NCBI GenBank assembly: GCA_018228705.1
Contig: CP073694.1
Coordinates: 1,922,001-1,986,000 of the forward strand
Length of the DNA stretch: 64,000 bases
Direction of reading: 5' to 3'
DNA from: Dysosmobacter sp. Marseille-Q4140
GTDB taxonomy: Bacteria; Bacillota; Clostridia; Oscillospirales; Oscillospiraceae
Below the pieces are notes generated by a model. That model did no database searches and had not been told where the DNA came from. It saw nothing but the letters and a program-made list of their open reading frames with translations. A program made the position numbers and the translations under genes. Positions 24,628-36,436 of this stretch are shown piece after piece. Numbering within the stretch: the first letter of the stretch is position 1; the number at the start of each line of letters is the position of its first letter.

Positions 24628-24768
24628 TCAATAGGACAGGCGGGCGCGGCCCTTGGCGCGGCGACGGGCCAGGACCTTACGGCCGTTGGCAGTAGCCATT
24701 CTCTTGCGGAAACCATGGACCTTCTGGCCATGCAGCTTCTTGGGCTGATAGGTACGCTTCGTTGCCAT
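24628..24768 (-). CDS. rpmH: 50S ribosomal protein L34
   Basis: 46 residues, very basic, read from ATG 24768 to TGA 24628. The start [20 protein letters not shown] and the [17 protein letters not shown] block are the invariant L34 sequence. GGAGGTGTCTTAGAT precedes the ATG, and a near-consensus promoter lies 115-140 bases upstream. It heads the rpmH-rnpA-yidD-yidC-jag operon next to the origin, which gives it high gene dosage in growing cells. Confidence 0.96.
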   Translation of the reverse strand: MATKRTYQPKKLHGQKVHGFRKRMATANGRKVLARRRAKGRARLSY

Positions 24769-24881
24769 ATCTAAGACACCTCCTGTCAGAATTGCGGTCG
24801 TCCTTTCGGGCGCCGCTTACTCGACATCCGCCCTGACGGGCGGACGCAGTAAACTTGTCCGCGTCCTGCGACGCAGAGAAT

Positions 24882-24910
24882 AGTATACAGACTTTTTCAA
24901 AATGTGTCAA
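24882..24910 (-). promoter_or_regulatory. rpmH promoter
   Basis: On the minus strand, perfect TTGACA (24905-24910), 17-base spacer and TATACT (24882-24887). Confidence 0.9.
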
Positions 24911-25069
24911 GAATAACTTGAAAATTCCTGAAAAATAGGCTCTTTTTCTTTTCCATCGGCGGAAAAACCGGAAACTTTTCAAAATCTGGTGTCTCCGGGC
25001 GGCTTTCTCCTCTATATCTTGTTTCCCCTGGCTCTGCAAAAAAACGATCTTTATATATTAGAATAAGTG

Positions 25070-25098
25070 TTGTAATCGTCTCGTCTTTTTGTTATACT
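25070..25098 (+). promoter_or_regulatory. dnaA promoter
   Basis: TTGTAA (25070-25075), 17-base spacer and TATACT (25093-25098), about 50 bases before the dnaA start. Confidence 0.8.
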
Positions 25099-25145
25099 TA
25101 TGCTATGTGATTTTGTCTATTTTTTACTAGAGAGAGGTGTTCTTT

Positions 25146-26462
25146 TTGAATTCCGTCGCCGACGTGTGGGACAACGTCCTTCAGCAGCTGAAGGGCGAAC
25201 TATCGGAGACCACCATCGCCACCTGGTTCGACGAGCTGGAGGCGGTGGATATCCGGGGCAATACCTTTTTGCTCCACTGCTCCAACGATTTCAAGAAGGG
25301 ATACATCGAATCCCTGTTCATGAAAAACATCAAAGCCTCCCTCCACGATATCTTCTCCACGGACTTTGAAGTGCAGATCCTGGACGATGCGGACTTCGCG
25401 GAGTTCAGCGGCGGCCAGACCCACCGCCAGAGCGACCGCTTCACCTCCGCGGAGTTCACCTTTGATACCTTCGTGGTGGGCCCCTCCAACAAGCTGGCCT
25501 ACGCCGCCTCCATGGCCGTGGCGGAGCACCCGGCCCAGAACTACAACCCCCTGCTGATCTACGGGGACTCGGGCCTTGGCAAGACCCATCTGCTCTATGC
25601 CATCGCCAACGTCATCCGCCGCAACGACGCCCGGGCCAAGATCGTCTACATCAAGGGCGACGACTTCATCAACGAGTTCATCGAGCTGATCCGGGCCGGC
25701 CGGGGCAACGAGTTCCGGGCCAAGTACCGGGAGGCGGACCTGCTGCTGGTGGACGACGTGCAGTTCGTGGCCGGCAAGGAGCAGGTGCAGAACGAGTTCT
25801 TCCACACCTTCAATACCCTCTACGAGTCCGGCCGTCAGATTGTGCTGACCTCGGACCGTCCCCCCTCTGAGATGACGCTGCTGGACGACCGGCTGCGGAC
25901 CCGGTTCGAGTGGGGCCTTCTGGCGGACGTGACGCCGCCGGACTTCGAGACCCGCATGGCCATCATCAAGAACAAGGCGGCACTGCTCGGCATGGAGCTG
26001 CCGGACAAGATCGCCACCTATATCGCCCAGAACGTCACCGCCAACGTCCGCCAGCTGGAGGGCACCATCAACAAGATCCTGGCCTACAAGGACCTGCTGG
26101 GCAACGACACCGACGAGGAGACCGTCACCCGGGCCATCCAGGACATGCTGCGCCGCAGCAACGAGTACATCCCCACGCCGGAGTCCATCCTGGAGTACAT
26201 TTCCAAGTATTACAGCCTGGAGGAATCCGTCATCCGGGGCCAGCAGCGGATCCGGGACGCCGTGTCCGCCCGTCAGATCGCCATGTACCTGATCCGGTCC
26301 ATGACCAACCTGAGCCTGGACGAGATCGGCAAGGTCTTTGACAACCGGGACCACTCCACGGTGCTCTACTCCATCCAGCAGATCGAGAAAAAGATGAAGA
26401 AGGACCCGGCCTTTGCCGAGACCGTCAAGGAGATCAAGACCAACATCAACTCCAAGCGGTAA
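25146..26462 (+). CDS. dnaA: Chromosomal replication initiator DnaA
   Basis: 438 residues from TTG 25146, chosen because AGAGAGGTG lies 7-8 bases upstream and the product then starts MNSVADVWDN, as in other Clostridia; a GTG at 25137 would overlap the ribosome site. Domain I covers about 1-80, a short linker 81-105, the AAA+ domain about 106-325 (Walker A GDSGLGKTH at 140-148, Walker B LLLVDDVQF) and the DNA-binding domain IV the rest (signature DNRDHSTVLYSIQQIEKK). DnaA-ATP melts oriC. The rare TTG start fits limited expression. Confidence 0.97.
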   Translation: MNSVADVWDNVLQQLKGELSETTIATWFDELEAVDIRGNTFLLHCSNDFKKGYIESLFMKNIKASLHDIFSTDFEVQILDDADFAEFSGGQTHRQSDRFTSAEFTFDTFVVGPSNKLAYAASMAVAEHPAQNYNPLLIYGDSGLGKTHLLYAIANVIRRNDARAKIVYIKGDDFINEFIELIRAGRGNEFRAKYREADLLLVDDVQFVAGKEQVQNEFFHTFNTLYESGRQIVLTSDRPPSEMTLLDDRLRTRFEWGLLADVTPPDFETRMAIIKNKAALLGMELPDKIATYIAQNVTANVRQLEGTINKILAYKDLLGNDTDEETVTRAIQDMLRRSNEYIPTPESILEYISKYYSLEESVIRGQQRIRDAVSARQIAMYLIRSMTNLSLDEIGKVFDNRDHSTVLYSIQQIEKKMKKDPAFAETVKEIKTNINSKR

Positions 26463-26717
26463 GGGGCGGAGTTTTCCAACACTTCCTGTGGAAAAGAAAA
26501 ACTTCCCTGTGGAAAACTGCCCTTTCAAAACAGCCGTGGAAAAGGCGTGCAACTTTTCCACTCGCCCCGTGGAGACGCCGATCCCCTGATTTCAATGGCC
26601 TTCTCCTCTTTTCCACATCTTTTTTTCCTACCCCTGCTTTTTCTAAAAAAATAATCCTTTTCTTTTGAAGAGCGCGGCCGCCCGCCGCCATCCCATGTAC
26701 AGAGAGGAAGCGTTCCT
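26463..26717. other. oriC: Probable replication origin (oriC)
   Basis: The dnaA-dnaN gap carries a cluster of DnaA boxes: TTTTCCAAC (26473-26481), TGTGGAAAA (26488-26496 and 26509-26517), CGTGGAAAA (26536-26544), TTTTCCACT (26555-26563) and TTTTCCACA (26609-26617). A run of T/A-rich DNA follows (about 26618-26670), suited to unwinding. Boxes are in both orientations. Gene order on both sides is that of a Firmicutes origin. Confidence 0.88.
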
Positions 26718-27833
26718 ATGATGAAATTCTCCTGCGAAAAGGCCCTGCTGCAAAGCGCCATCGCCGTCACCAGCCGGGCCGTGGCGCAAAAGAGCTCCAT
26801 TCCCGCCCTGGAGGGCCTGCTGCTGCGGGCCGACACGGAGCTGACCGTCTCCGGCTACAACCTGCAGACCGGCATCCGCACCAAGGTGGCCGCCGACGTC
26901 ACCGGCCAGGGCGAGCTGGTCCTCAACGCCCGGCTCTTCGGCGACATCATCCGCCGGATGCCCGACGACGTGGTCACCTTCTCCGCCGACGAGCGCCAGG
27001 TGGTCCACCTCAGCTGCGGCGACGCGGATTTCGACATCCTGGGCCTGTCCGCCGCAGACTACCCGGAGCTGCCCGCCGTGGAGGACGACTTCGCCGTCTC
27101 CATCCAGCAGCGGACCCTGCGGGCCATGATCGAGGAGGTGGCCTTTGCCGTCTCCACCAACGAGAGCCGCCCCATCCACACCGGCGCCCTCTTCGAGATC
27201 AGCGACAAGGGACTGACCATGGTGGCCGTGGACGGGTTCCGCCTGGCGGTGCGGCGGGAGCCTCTGGAAAAAATTGACGGCGGCGCCTTCTCCTTCGTGG
27301 CGCCGGGCGCCGCTCTGAACGAGGTCAAGAGCATCTGCGCCGACAGCGAGGACCTGGCCTCCGTGACCCTGGGCAAGAGCCACATCTTATTTGAGGTGGG
27401 CGCCACGGAACTGATCTGCCGCCGGCTGGAGGGCGAGTTCCTGGACTACAAGAACGCCATCCCCCGGAAAAACCCCATTACCCTCATGGCCGACACCAAG
27501 AGCCTCATCGAGAGCATCGACCGGGTCTCCGTGGTGATCTCTGAAAAGCAGAAGAGCCCGGTCCGGTGCTTCTTCGACCACGACAAGGTGATCCTCTCCG
27601 CCAAGACCGGCAACGGCGAGGCCAAGGACGTCTGCCGCATCAGCGGCGACGGCGCGGGCCTGGAGATCGGCTTCAACAACCGCTATTTGATGGAGGCGCT
27701 GCGCTACGCCCCGGCGGACACGGTGAAGATCGAGCTGAACACCGGCGTGTCCCCGGCCATCATCGTCCCCACCGAGGGGGAGGAGAACTTCCTCTACATG
27801 GTGCTGCCCGTGCGCCTCAAGAGCGCGGAGTGA
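26718..27833 (+). CDS. dnaN: DNA polymerase III beta sliding clamp
   Basis: 371 residues, usual length. The clamp encircles DNA and holds the polymerase. Three similar domains of about 120 residues are visible; family blocks are MKFSCEKALLQSAIAVTSRAV at the start, SALEGLLL-like SSIPALEGLLLRA, VDGFRLAVRR near the end of domain II and a C-terminal MVLPVRLK, close to the MPMRL-type end. Two ATG codons are adjacent (26718 and 26721), and I cannot choose between them. A small membrane-protein gene follows after a single base. Confidence 0.96.
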   Translation: MMKFSCEKALLQSAIAVTSRAVAQKSSIPALEGLLLRADTELTVSGYNLQTGIRTKVAADVTGQGELVLNARLFGDIIRRMPDDVVTFSADERQVVHLSCGDADFDILGLSAADYPELPAVEDDFAVSIQQRTLRAMIEEVAFAVSTNESRPIHTGALFEISDKGLTMVAVDGFRLAVRREPLEKIDGGAFSFVAPGAALNEVKSICADSEDLASVTLGKSHILFEVGATELICRRLEGEFLDYKNAIPRKNPITLMADTKSLIESIDRVSVVISEKQKSPVRCFFDHDKVILSAKTGNGEAKDVCRISGDGAGLEIGFNNRYLMEALRYAPADTVKIELNTGVSPAIIVPTEGEENFLYMVLPVRLKSAE

Positions 27834-27834
27834 G

Positions 27835-28143
27835 ATGGACCGCCGGGAGCGGATAGCCCGGGCCCTGATACAGATTTCCAGGATCTTCCTGGTGCTGGGC
27901 GGGCTTTTGCTGGCGGTCATGAGCCTGTATGCCGCCCGGCTCACGCCGTCGCCGGACCATATCCGGAGACACGGGCGGCGGGATTTTCTGGTGGACGCGT
28001 ATAATCTGATGCTGGATCTTGGATGTTTGATCCGGCAGGAGGCCGCGGGAAAGTGGATGGCGGCGGCCGCGCTGACCCTGTTGCTGCTGGGTGCGGCGCT
28101 GCTGGCGGCCGGAATGTGTCTGCGGCGAAAACGAAACGGATAG
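27835..28143 (+). CDS. Small membrane protein of unknown function, dnaN-yaaA interval
   Basis: 102 residues with two hydrophobic helices (about 14-34 and 74-94) joined by a charged, mostly extracytoplasmic or cytoplasmic loop ([20 protein letters not shown]). The N-terminus is basic ([13 protein letters not shown]) and the C-terminus is RRKRNG, so both ends are probably cytosolic. It starts one base after the dnaN stop and ends 7 bases before yaaA, so it is cotranscribed with the replication genes. I do not recognise a family. Confidence 0.65.
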   Translation: MDRRERIARALIQISRIFLVLGGLLLAVMSLYAARLTPSPDHIRRHGRRDFLVDAYNLMLDLGCLIRQEAAGKWMAAAALTLLLLGAALLAAGMCLRRKRNG

Positions 28144-28150
28144 GAGACCT

Positions 28151-28366
28151 ATGAAAACCATCATCATTACCACGGAGTTTATCAAGCTCCAGGATCTTCT
28201 CAAATTTGCCAACCTTGTGGAAACCGGCGGCGAGGCCAAGGAACGGGTCCAGGCCGGCGAGGTCACGGTGAACGGCGAGGTGTGCACCATGCGGGGCAAG
28301 AAGATCCGCCCGGGAGACGACGTGTGCTTCCAGGGCGAACACTATACGGTGGCCTATGAGGCTTGA
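28151..28366 (+). CDS. yaaA: S4-domain RNA-binding protein YaaA (RlbA-like)
   Basis: 71 residues from ATG 28151 (TAGGAGACCT upstream). This is a single S4 domain: [21 protein letters not shown], then [17 protein letters not shown]. YaaA sits between dnaN and recF in most Firmicutes and is thought to bind rRNA or ribosome assembly intermediates. It overlaps recF by 11 bases, so translation is coupled. Confidence 0.92.
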   Translation: MKTIIITTEFIKLQDLLKFANLVETGGEAKERVQAGEVTVNGEVCTMRGKKIRPGDDVCFQGEHYTVAYEA

Positions 28367-29459
28367 GCGCCTGGAGCTGCGGGATTTTCGCAACTATCGG
28401 GAGGCGCTGGTGGACTTCGACCCGGACTGCAACGTGATCTTCGGGGAGAACGCCCAGGGCAAGACCAACCTGCTGGAGGCCGTTGTCTACCTCTCCTGTG
28501 GAAAATCCCCCCGGGCCAGAGCGGACCGGGAGATGATCGCCTTCGACGCCGCCTCGGCCCTGCTGGAGGCCAGCGTCCTGGCCCGGCAGCGGGAATTCCG
28601 GGTCCGGGCGGAGCTGTACCGGGGACAGCGGAGAAAGCTCTCCGTCAACCAGGTGGCAGCCAAAAACGCCGCCGCCCTGAGCCAGGTGTATCACACGGTG
28701 TTCTTCTGCCCCGACGATCTGTTTTTGATCCGGGAGGGGGCCGCCGCCCGGCGGAAGTTCATGGACACGGCGCTGTGCCAGCTGCGGCCCCGGTATGCCG
28801 CCGCCCTGTCCTCCTACGGCCGGGCCCTGGACCACAAGACCCGGATCCTGCGGGACAGCGAGGAACGGCCGGACCTTTTGGAGATGCTGCCGGAGTTCAA
28901 CGAGCAGCTGATCCGCTTCGGCGCGGTGCTCATCCACTACCGCAGCCAGTTCGCCGCGGCCCTGGATCAATATGCCGCCATCCACCACCGGGAGTGCTCC
29001 GGCGGAAAGGAGCAGCTGTCCATCCGGTATCAGACCGTCTCTTCGGTCACGGACCCGGCGGCGGACATGGCCGCCGTCACCGAACAGCTGCGATCTCACA
29101 TGGAATCCCACCAGACGGCGGAGCGGGCGTCCCGGATGTGCCTGTCCGGTCCCCACAAGGACGATCTGCTGGTTTTCATCGATGGGCGGGAGGCCAAGAG
29201 CTTTGCCTCCCAGGGCCAGACCCGGACGGCGGCCCTGGCCATGAAGCTGGCGGAGCGGGAGATCTACAAAAACGCCACGGAGGAGTACCCGGTGCTGCTT
29301 TTGGACGATGTGCTCAGCGAGCTGGACCCCAGGCGGCAGGAGTTTGTTCTCAACCGCATCGCCGGCGGGCAGGTGTTCATCACCTGCTGTGAGGACGACC
29401 GGCTGCCGGCCATGCTGGGCGGCAAGGTGCTGCACGTCCACGGCGGATCGCTGGTGTGA
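28356..29459 (+). CDS. recF: DNA replication and repair protein RecF
   Basis: 367 residues, usual length. RecF is an SMC-like ATPase that loads RecA at gaps with RecO and RecR. It begins [17 protein letters not shown], with Walker [14 protein letters not shown] (about 31-43), the signature region LSGPHKDDL and Walker [14 protein letters not shown] (about 310-322). ATG 28356 lies within the end of yaaA. Confidence 0.95.
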   Translation: MRLERLELRDFRNYREALVDFDPDCNVIFGENAQGKTNLLEAVVYLSCGKSPRARADREMIAFDAASALLEASVLARQREFRVRAELYRGQRRKLSVNQVAAKNAAALSQVYHTVFFCPDDLFLIREGAAARRKFMDTALCQLRPRYAAALSSYGRALDHKTRILRDSEERPDLLEMLPEFNEQLIRFGAVLIHYRSQFAAALDQYAAIHHRECSGGKEQLSIRYQTVSSVTDPAADMAAVTEQLRSHMESHQTAERASRMCLSGPHKDDLLVFIDGREAKSFASQGQTRTAALAMKLAEREIYKNATEEYPVLLLDDVLSELDPRRQEFVLNRIAGGQVFITCCEDDRLPAMLGGKVLHVHGGSLV

Positions 29460-29536
29460 AAATCTCCCGCGTTTTTTCACAAATCCCCCAAAATTGTTGA
29501 GATTCCGGCGGTATTTTTCCGCTTGGGAGGAACGCT

Positions 29537-29860
29537 ATGCTTCATTTTCTCATGGAGCTGCCCGCGCTGACGGCGTTCGGCAAGGCGGCGGCCCTGGCGA
29601 TGACAGTCATGCTGGTATTCTGGTCTGCGGCCTTTGGCGTGCAGCTGGTGGTGAGCCTGACCTGCCGCCGGCGCCGGTGGCTGTCGCTGGTGCCTCTGCT
29701 GGCAGGCGCCGTGGGAGTTCTGATGACGCTGATGATGCGGATCTACCCCGTGGATCTGCCGTTCATCCTGCTGTTCTGGGGCGGATACGGCGGGGCCCTG
29801 CTGCTGGGTTGGGCAGTTAGCGTACTTTTGTACCGCCTGTATACGCTGGTGAGAAAGTGA
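29537..29860 (+). CDS. Small membrane protein of unknown function, recF-remB interval
   Basis: 107 residues, with three or four hydrophobic stretches (about 14-42, 49-65, 71-90 and possibly the end). A basic cluster CRRRRW follows the first helix, which places that loop in the cytosol. TTGGGAGGAACGCT precedes ATG 29537. It ends 7 bases before remB and so probably shares its transcript. No motif points to a function. Confidence 0.6.
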   Translation: MLHFLMELPALTAFGKAAALAMTVMLVFWSAAFGVQLVVSLTCRRRRWLSLVPLLAGAVGVLMTLMMRIYPVDLPFILLFWGGYGGALLLGWAVSVLLYRLYTLVRK

Positions 29861-29867
29861 GGGCGCC

Positions 29868-30134
29868 ATGTACCTGCATCTGGGACAAAACGAGATCGTG
29901 CCGGAGGACCGGGTCATCGGCATCTTCGACCTGGACAAGTGCAGCTATGAAAAGCGCACCCGGGACTATCTGGCCGCGGCGGAGCGGGAGGGGGTCGTGC
30001 TGGACGTGTCCGGCGACCTGCCCAAGTCCTTCGTGGTCTGCGACCACCCCTACCACCGGCAGATCGTGTACCTGAGCCAGCTGAACCCCGCCACGCTGAA
30101 AAACCGGGCGGAGAGCGGAAAGCTGGAGCTTTGA
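29868..30134 (+). CDS. remB: RemB-like regulator (DUF370, extracellular matrix regulator)
   Basis: 88 residues. The start MYLHLGQNEIVPEDRVIGIFDLD, then the TRDYL and KSFVVCDHPYHRQIVYLSQL blocks, match the RemB/YaaB family encoded next to recF and gyrB in Bacillus. RemA/RemB proteins affect biofilm matrix genes in B. subtilis; RemB itself is less studied. Position and length both fit. GAGGGCGCC precedes ATG 29868. Confidence 0.88.
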   Translation: MYLHLGQNEIVPEDRVIGIFDLDKCSYEKRTRDYLAAAEREGVVLDVSGDLPKSFVVCDHPYHRQIVYLSQLNPATLKNRAESGKLEL

Positions 30135-30147
30135 GAGGAGGTACGCC

Positions 30148-30483
30148 GTGCAGCTTGCCATTGTTCAGGCCGCCGAGGTGGGCCTTTTCCAGGTTCCCTT
30201 TTTCCCGTGGGAGGTCCTGTGCTGGATCTTCTGGGCCTTTTTTGCCATCGGGGGTTTGCTCCAGTGGCTGGTGCTGAAAAAGGCCCGGAGCGGCTGGGCG
30301 GCCTGGGTGCTGCCGGGACTGCTGGTCCTGGGCCTGCTGGCCGGGGAGATCGGCTGCCAGACCATCACCGGCTGGGATTTGCTGCTGCCCCTGTTCGGGT
30401 GGTGGCTGTGCCTGGCGGTATTACTGGGCGTTGCCGCCGTCACGGCGGTCCGTGCCGTCCGGAGGAGGACGCGCGGTTCATAA
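30148..30483 (+). CDS. Small membrane protein of unknown function, remB-gyrB interval
   Basis: 111 residues from GTG 30148 (GAGAGGAGGTACGCC upstream). There are three hydrophobic helices (about 20-42, 50-68 and 76-100) with a tryptophan-rich first helix ([15 protein letters not shown]) and a basic C-terminus (RRRTRGS). It starts 13 bases after remB and lies about 100 bases before gyrB. I do not recognise a family. Confidence 0.6.
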   Translation: MQLAIVQAAEVGLFQVPFFPWEVLCWIFWAFFAIGGLLQWLVLKKARSGWAAWVLPGLLVLGLLAGEIGCQTITGWDLLLPLFGWWLCLAVLLGVAAVTAVRAVRRRTRGS

Positions 30484-30506
30484 GACCCCATTCATGTTTT
30501 TTTCAG

Positions 30507-30554
30507 GGCAAGGAGAAACGGGCCGGAAACGGTTCCGGCCCGGCTCTTCTTGCC
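30507..30554 (+). promoter_or_regulatory. Hairpin in the gyrB leader
   Basis: An inner 10-bp stem (30519-30528 / 30533-30542) is enclosed by GGCAAG / CTTGCC (30507-30512 / 30549-30554). No long T-run follows, so it may be an mRNA structure before gyrB or a weak end for the preceding genes. Confidence 0.45.
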
Positions 30555-30580
30555 TTGTCACGGAAGGAGTTATTCGATTT

Positions 30581-32530
30581 ATGGAAGAAAACGAGATCCT
30601 GCGCTCCACGGCGGTGGACGCGGAAAATGAGTACGACGCCTCGGAGATCCAGGTGCTGGAGGGGCTGGAGGCCGTGCGCAAGCGGCCCGGCATGTATATC
30701 GGCTCCACCTCCACCTCGGGCCTCCACCACCTGGTCTACGAGATCGTGGACAACGCCATCGACGAGGCCCTGGCCGGATACTGTACGGATATTCTGGTGC
30801 AGATCAACCCCGGCGACACCATCACCGTGGTGGACAACGGCCGCGGCATTCCCGTGGACATCCAGGCCCAGACCGGCAAGCCCGCCCTGGAGGTGGTGTT
30901 CACCATCCTCCACGCCGGCGGCAAGTTCGGCGGCGGCGGCTACAAGGTCTCCGGCGGCCTCCACGGCGTGGGCGCCAGCGTGGTCAACGCCCTTTCTGAG
31001 TGGCTGGAGGTCCAGGTCCACAAGGACGGCAAGATCTATGAGATGAAGTTCTCCCGGGGCCACGTGACCCAGGCCATGACCGTGGTGGGCACCACGGACC
31101 GCACCGGCACCACCGTCACCTTCAAGCCGGACCCGGAGATGTTCGAGGACACGGTGTACAGCTATGACACCCTCCACACCCGCATGCGGGAGGAGGCCTT
31201 CCTGAACGCGGGCCTCCGGATCCGCACCGTGGACCTGCGTCCCGGCAAGGAGCAGGAGGATACCATGTATTACGAGGGCGGCATTCGGGAGTTTGTCACC
31301 TGGCTCAACAAGAGCAAGGACGCCCTCCATCCCCAGGTGGTCTATATGTCCGGCATGAAGGACGACTCCATGGCGGAGGTGGCCTTCCAGTACAACGACG
31401 GCTACAATGAGACCATTTTGTCCTTCGCCAACAATGTCCACACCCCCGAGGGCGGCATGCACGAGGAGGGCTTCAAGCGGGCTCTCACCAACGTGCTCAA
31501 CGCCTACGGCCGGAAGATCAAGATGCTCAAGGACGACGAGAAGGTCTCCGGCGAGGACTGCCGGGAGGGCCTGACCTGCGTGATCTCCGTGAAGCTGACG
31601 GACGCCCAGTTCGAGGGCCAGACCAAGGCGAAGCTGGGCAACAGCGAGATCCGCACCCTGGTGAACAACATTGTCTCCGACAAGCTGGAGACCTTCCTGG
31701 AGGAGAACCCCCAGGTGGGCCGGATGATCCTGGACAAGGCCCTGACCGCGGGCCGCGCCAGAGAGGCCGCCAAGAAGGCCCGGGAGTCCATCCGCCGCAA
31801 GACGGCCCTGGGCGGCGCCGCCATGCCGGACAAGCTCCGGGACTGCAACGAAAATAACCCCGAACTGACGGAAATCTATATCGTCGAGGGCGACTCCGCA
31901 GGCGGCTCCGCCACTCAGGGCCGGGACAGCCGGTTCCAGGCGATCCTCCCCCTGTGGGGCAAGATGCTCAACGTGGAGAAGGCCCGGGCCGACAAGGTCT
32001 ACGGCAACGACAAGCTCCAGCCGGTCATCACCGCTCTGGGCGCCGGCATCGGGGAGGAGTTCGACCTCAACAAGCTCCGCTATCACAAGGTCATCATCAT
32101 GGCCGATGCCGATGTGGACGGCTCCCACATCCGCACGCTGCTGCTGACCTTCTTCTTCCGCTTCATGCGGCCGCTGATCGAGCACGGATACGTGTACTCC
32201 GCCGTGCCGCCCCTGTTCAAGCTGACCCGGGGCAAGACCACCCGCCTGGCCTTCTCCGAGGAGGAGCGGGACGCCATCTCCGCGGAGCTCCGGGGGGACA
32301 ACCCCAACGCCAAGGTGGACATCTCCCGGTTCAAGGGCCTGGGCGAGATGAACCCCCACGAGCTGTGGGAGACCACCATGGACCCGGAAAAGCGCACCCT
32401 GCGCCGCATCACGTTGGACGACGCCGTGGCCGCCGACGAGATCTTCACCATCCTCATGGGCGAGAAGGTGGAGCCCCGGAAGGAGTTCATCGAGCGCAAC
32501 GCCAAGTACGCGGTGAACCTGGACTACTGA
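30581..32530 (+). CDS. gyrB: DNA gyrase subunit B
   Basis: 649 residues from ATG 30581 (GGAAGGAG upstream; the frame is open earlier but lies over the preceding gene). GyrB is the ATPase half of gyrase, which introduces negative supercoils. GHKL motifs are seen ([38 protein letters not shown]), then the transducer, then the TOPRIM domain ([26 protein letters not shown]) and the C-terminal [17 protein letters not shown]. Length is normal for Firmicutes. gyrA follows after one unrelated membrane gene. Confidence 0.97.
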   Translation: MEENEILRSTAVDAENEYDASEIQVLEGLEAVRKRPGMYIGSTSTSGLHHLVYEIVDNAIDEALAGYCTDILVQINPGDTITVVDNGRGIPVDIQAQTGKPALEVVFTILHAGGKFGGGGYKVSGGLHGVGASVVNALSEWLEVQVHKDGKIYEMKFSRGHVTQAMTVVGTTDRTGTTVTFKPDPEMFEDTVYSYDTLHTRMREEAFLNAGLRIRTVDLRPGKEQEDTMYYEGGIREFVTWLNKSKDALHPQVVYMSGMKDDSMAEVAFQYNDGYNETILSFANNVHTPEGGMHEEGFKRALTNVLNAYGRKIKMLKDDEKVSGEDCREGLTCVISVKLTDAQFEGQTKAKLGNSEIRTLVNNIVSDKLETFLEENPQVGRMILDKALTAGRAREAAKKARESIRRKTALGGAAMPDKLRDCNENNPELTEIYIVEGDSAGGSATQGRDSRFQAILPLWGKMLNVEKARADKVYGNDKLQPVITALGAGIGEEFDLNKLRYHKVIIMADADVDGSHIRTLLLTFFFRFMRPLIEHGYVYSAVPPLFKLTRGKTTRLAFSEEERDAISAELRGDNPNAKVDISRFKGLGEMNPHELWETTMDPEKRTLRRITLDDAVAADEIFTILMGEKVEPRKEFIERNAKYAVNLDY

Positions 32531-32538
32531 GGGCGGCG

Positions 32539-33236
32539 ATGAAGTTGCAAACAAGACAAACTCTGTGGCGAGGTGCGCTGTACATGTCCGGCATGGTGGT
32601 GCTGGCCCTGGGCGTTACTCTCAGCACCAAGACGGAGCTGGGCGTTTCCACCACCACCGCTATCCCCTACGCTATTTCCGAACCAACGGGCATCCCCCTC
32701 TCCCTTCTGGTGTTTGTCACATATCTGGTGATGATCGCGCTGCAGTTTTTCATCAAGGGAAAGAACCGCCAGTGGCGGGACCTGCTGCAGCTGCCGGTGA
32801 ACATGGGGTTCAGCGCGATGATGGGCTGGTTTGAGAGCGTGATCCACGTCTCTTTTTCCAACATGTGGAAGAATCTGCTGCTGGTGGCGGTGTCCGTGAT
32901 CCTCACCGGCATGGGTATTGTTCTGACGGTGAATATGCAGTTGGTCCCCAACCCGCCGGACGGCCTGGCCCAGACCATGAGCGTGGCCATGAAGCGGAAT
33001 ATGGGCTTTGCCAAGAACATGCTGGATTTTATCTGTGTGGCTATTGCGGCAGTCATTGACCTGGTGACAAGGCGCCGGCTGATCAGCGTGGGCCTGGGCA
33101 CAGTGCTGGCCATGATCTTCATCGGCCGGGTGGTGGCGGTGTTCAACCGCCTGTGGAAAGTCCATCTCATGGCTTTGGCGGGGATAGCACAGCCGACGAA
33201 GTCTGAAAAACATCTCGATGCGGAAGGAAAAGCGTT

Positions 33237-33240
<4 letters not shown>
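32539..33240 (+). CDS. YczE/YitT-like membrane protein between gyrB and gyrA
   Basis: 233 residues, from ATG 32539 8 bases after gyrB to a stop that overlaps gyrA (ATGA, 33237-33240). There are about five membrane helices (starting near residues 11, 46, 75, 103 and 155). The glycine-rich first helix [17 protein letters not shown], followed by [14 protein letters not shown], is the pattern of the YczE/DUF6198 family of unknown transport-like proteins. A membrane gene in this place is unusual, because gyrB and gyrA are normally adjacent; tight spacing means the three are cotranscribed. Confidence 0.75.
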
Positions 33241-35783
<2,543 letters not shown>

Positions 35784-36067
35784 CTGCCTGAGAAAGAGGG
35801 GAGCCCGGTGACGGGTTCCCCTCGTCCGTCCGCTGCTGTCCGGGAAAGGACCGCAGACGGTCCCCCTCATCCGTCTGGCCTGCGGCCGGCTGCCTTTCTG
35901 CAAAGAGAGAAAAAGGCTCCGGCGGTGAAAGCCCCAAAGCCTTCCCCCTTGGGGGAAGGTGCCCCAGTGGGCACACTGGGGCGGATGAGGGGCCGCAAGA
36001 ACCAGAGAGGGAGAGAGATGCATGAAACCCTCCTCCATGCGCACCCGGGCCGGACGCAAAAAAAAGT
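35784..36067. repeat. Gap after gyrA with hairpins and a structured-repeat element
   Basis: A 12-bp hairpin with one G-T pair (35796-35807 / 35812-35823) follows gyrA; it lacks a T-run. An 11-bp inverted repeat CCCCTCATCCG / CGGATGAGGGG bounds 35863-35992. Inside its right half is the structured repeat (35940-35992). I see no gene here. Confidence 0.75.
35940..35992. repeat. Structured intergenic repeat, copy 3 (variant stem)
   Basis: CCTTCCCCC / GGGGGAAGG stem (35940-35948 / 35951-35959), then GCCCCAGTG / CACTGGGGC (35961-35969 / 35974-35982), then CGGATGAGGGG. The first stem and the tail equal copies 1 and 2 near 9.2-9.4 kb; the second stem has other bases on both arms but still pairs fully. 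Confidence 0.75.
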
Positions 36068-36093
36068 TGAGAGCGTGGAATTCCACGCTCTCA
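36058..36093 (-). terminator. Terminator at the end of the minus-strand XRE gene
   Basis: A perfect 26-bp palindrome (36068-36093) that includes the TGA stop codon, followed on the minus strand by a T-run (complement of the eight A at 36058-36065). Confidence 0.85.
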
Positions 36094-36327
36094 TTCTTTG
36101 AATACGAATAGCTTGTACAGGGGAACGTCCAGGGCCTTGGCAATGTCGATCAGTGTGTCCAGACTGCACGAGCTGACCCCGGTCTCGATCCGCTGGATAT
36201 AGTTTCGGCTGACCCCATCTTCCCCGCAGGCATCTGCCAGCTGTTCCTGGGTCAGACGTTGTTCCTTCCGATAGTGCAGGATGTTCAGTCCAATTTGAAT
36301 CCACTCGTTATAGTGGCGAATATCCAT
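36091..36327 (-). CDS. XRE-family helix-turn-helix regulator
   Basis: 78 residues, a single HTH_3 domain (RKEQRLTQEQLADACGEDGVSRNYIQRIETG, then LIDIAKALDVPLYKLF). AGAGGTGGTCTC precedes ATG 36327. It is divergent from the RNase HI gene; the gap between them holds nested inverted repeats that could be its operator. The stop lies within its own terminator. Confidence 0.85.
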   Translation of the reverse strand: MDIRHYNEWIQIGLNILHYRKEQRLTQEQLADACGEDGVSRNYIQRIETGVSSCSLDTLIDIAKALDVPLYKLFVFKE

Positions 36328-36341
36328 GAGACCACCTCTGG

Positions 36342-36388
36342 AATTATTCTAACCACAATGTGCGGGGAAGTTAGCAAACAGAATAATT
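36342..36388. promoter_or_regulatory. Nested inverted repeats between the XRE and RNase HI genes
   Basis: AATTATTCT (36342-36350) pairs with AGAATAATT (36380-36388); inside, CTAAC (36349-36353) pairs with GTTAG (36370-36374). A second repeat AAATACACA / TGTGTATTT lies at about 36390-36414. These are likely regulator sites; the region is far more AT-rich than its surroundings. Confidence 0.55.
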
Positions 36389-36427
36389 GTAAATACACAC
36401 TATTTATGTGTATTTATAAATAATTTA

Positions 36428-36436
36428 TGTTATAAT
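36428..36436 (+). promoter_or_regulatory. Extended -10 promoter for the RNase HI gene
   Basis: TGTTATAAT, a perfect extended -10 (TATAAT at 36431-36436); the -35 is poor. Transcripts should start near 36443, so GTG 36457 would have only about 14 leader bases including GGGGTGG. Confidence 0.55.

Larger units (their letters stand above)
24769..25145. promoter_or_regulatory. rpmH-dnaA divergent intergenic region
   Basis: 377 bp with two divergent promoters (listed separately), AT-rich in the middle. I see no TTATCCACA or TTTTCCACA box here, so the origin is more likely on the other side of dnaA. Confidence 0.7.

Noticed and set aside
24769..25145. oriC upstream of dnaA
   Set aside because: No DnaA-box cluster is visible here, whereas the dnaA-dnaN gap has at least six boxes and an AT-rich tract. 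A bipartite origin with a weaker part here is not excluded.
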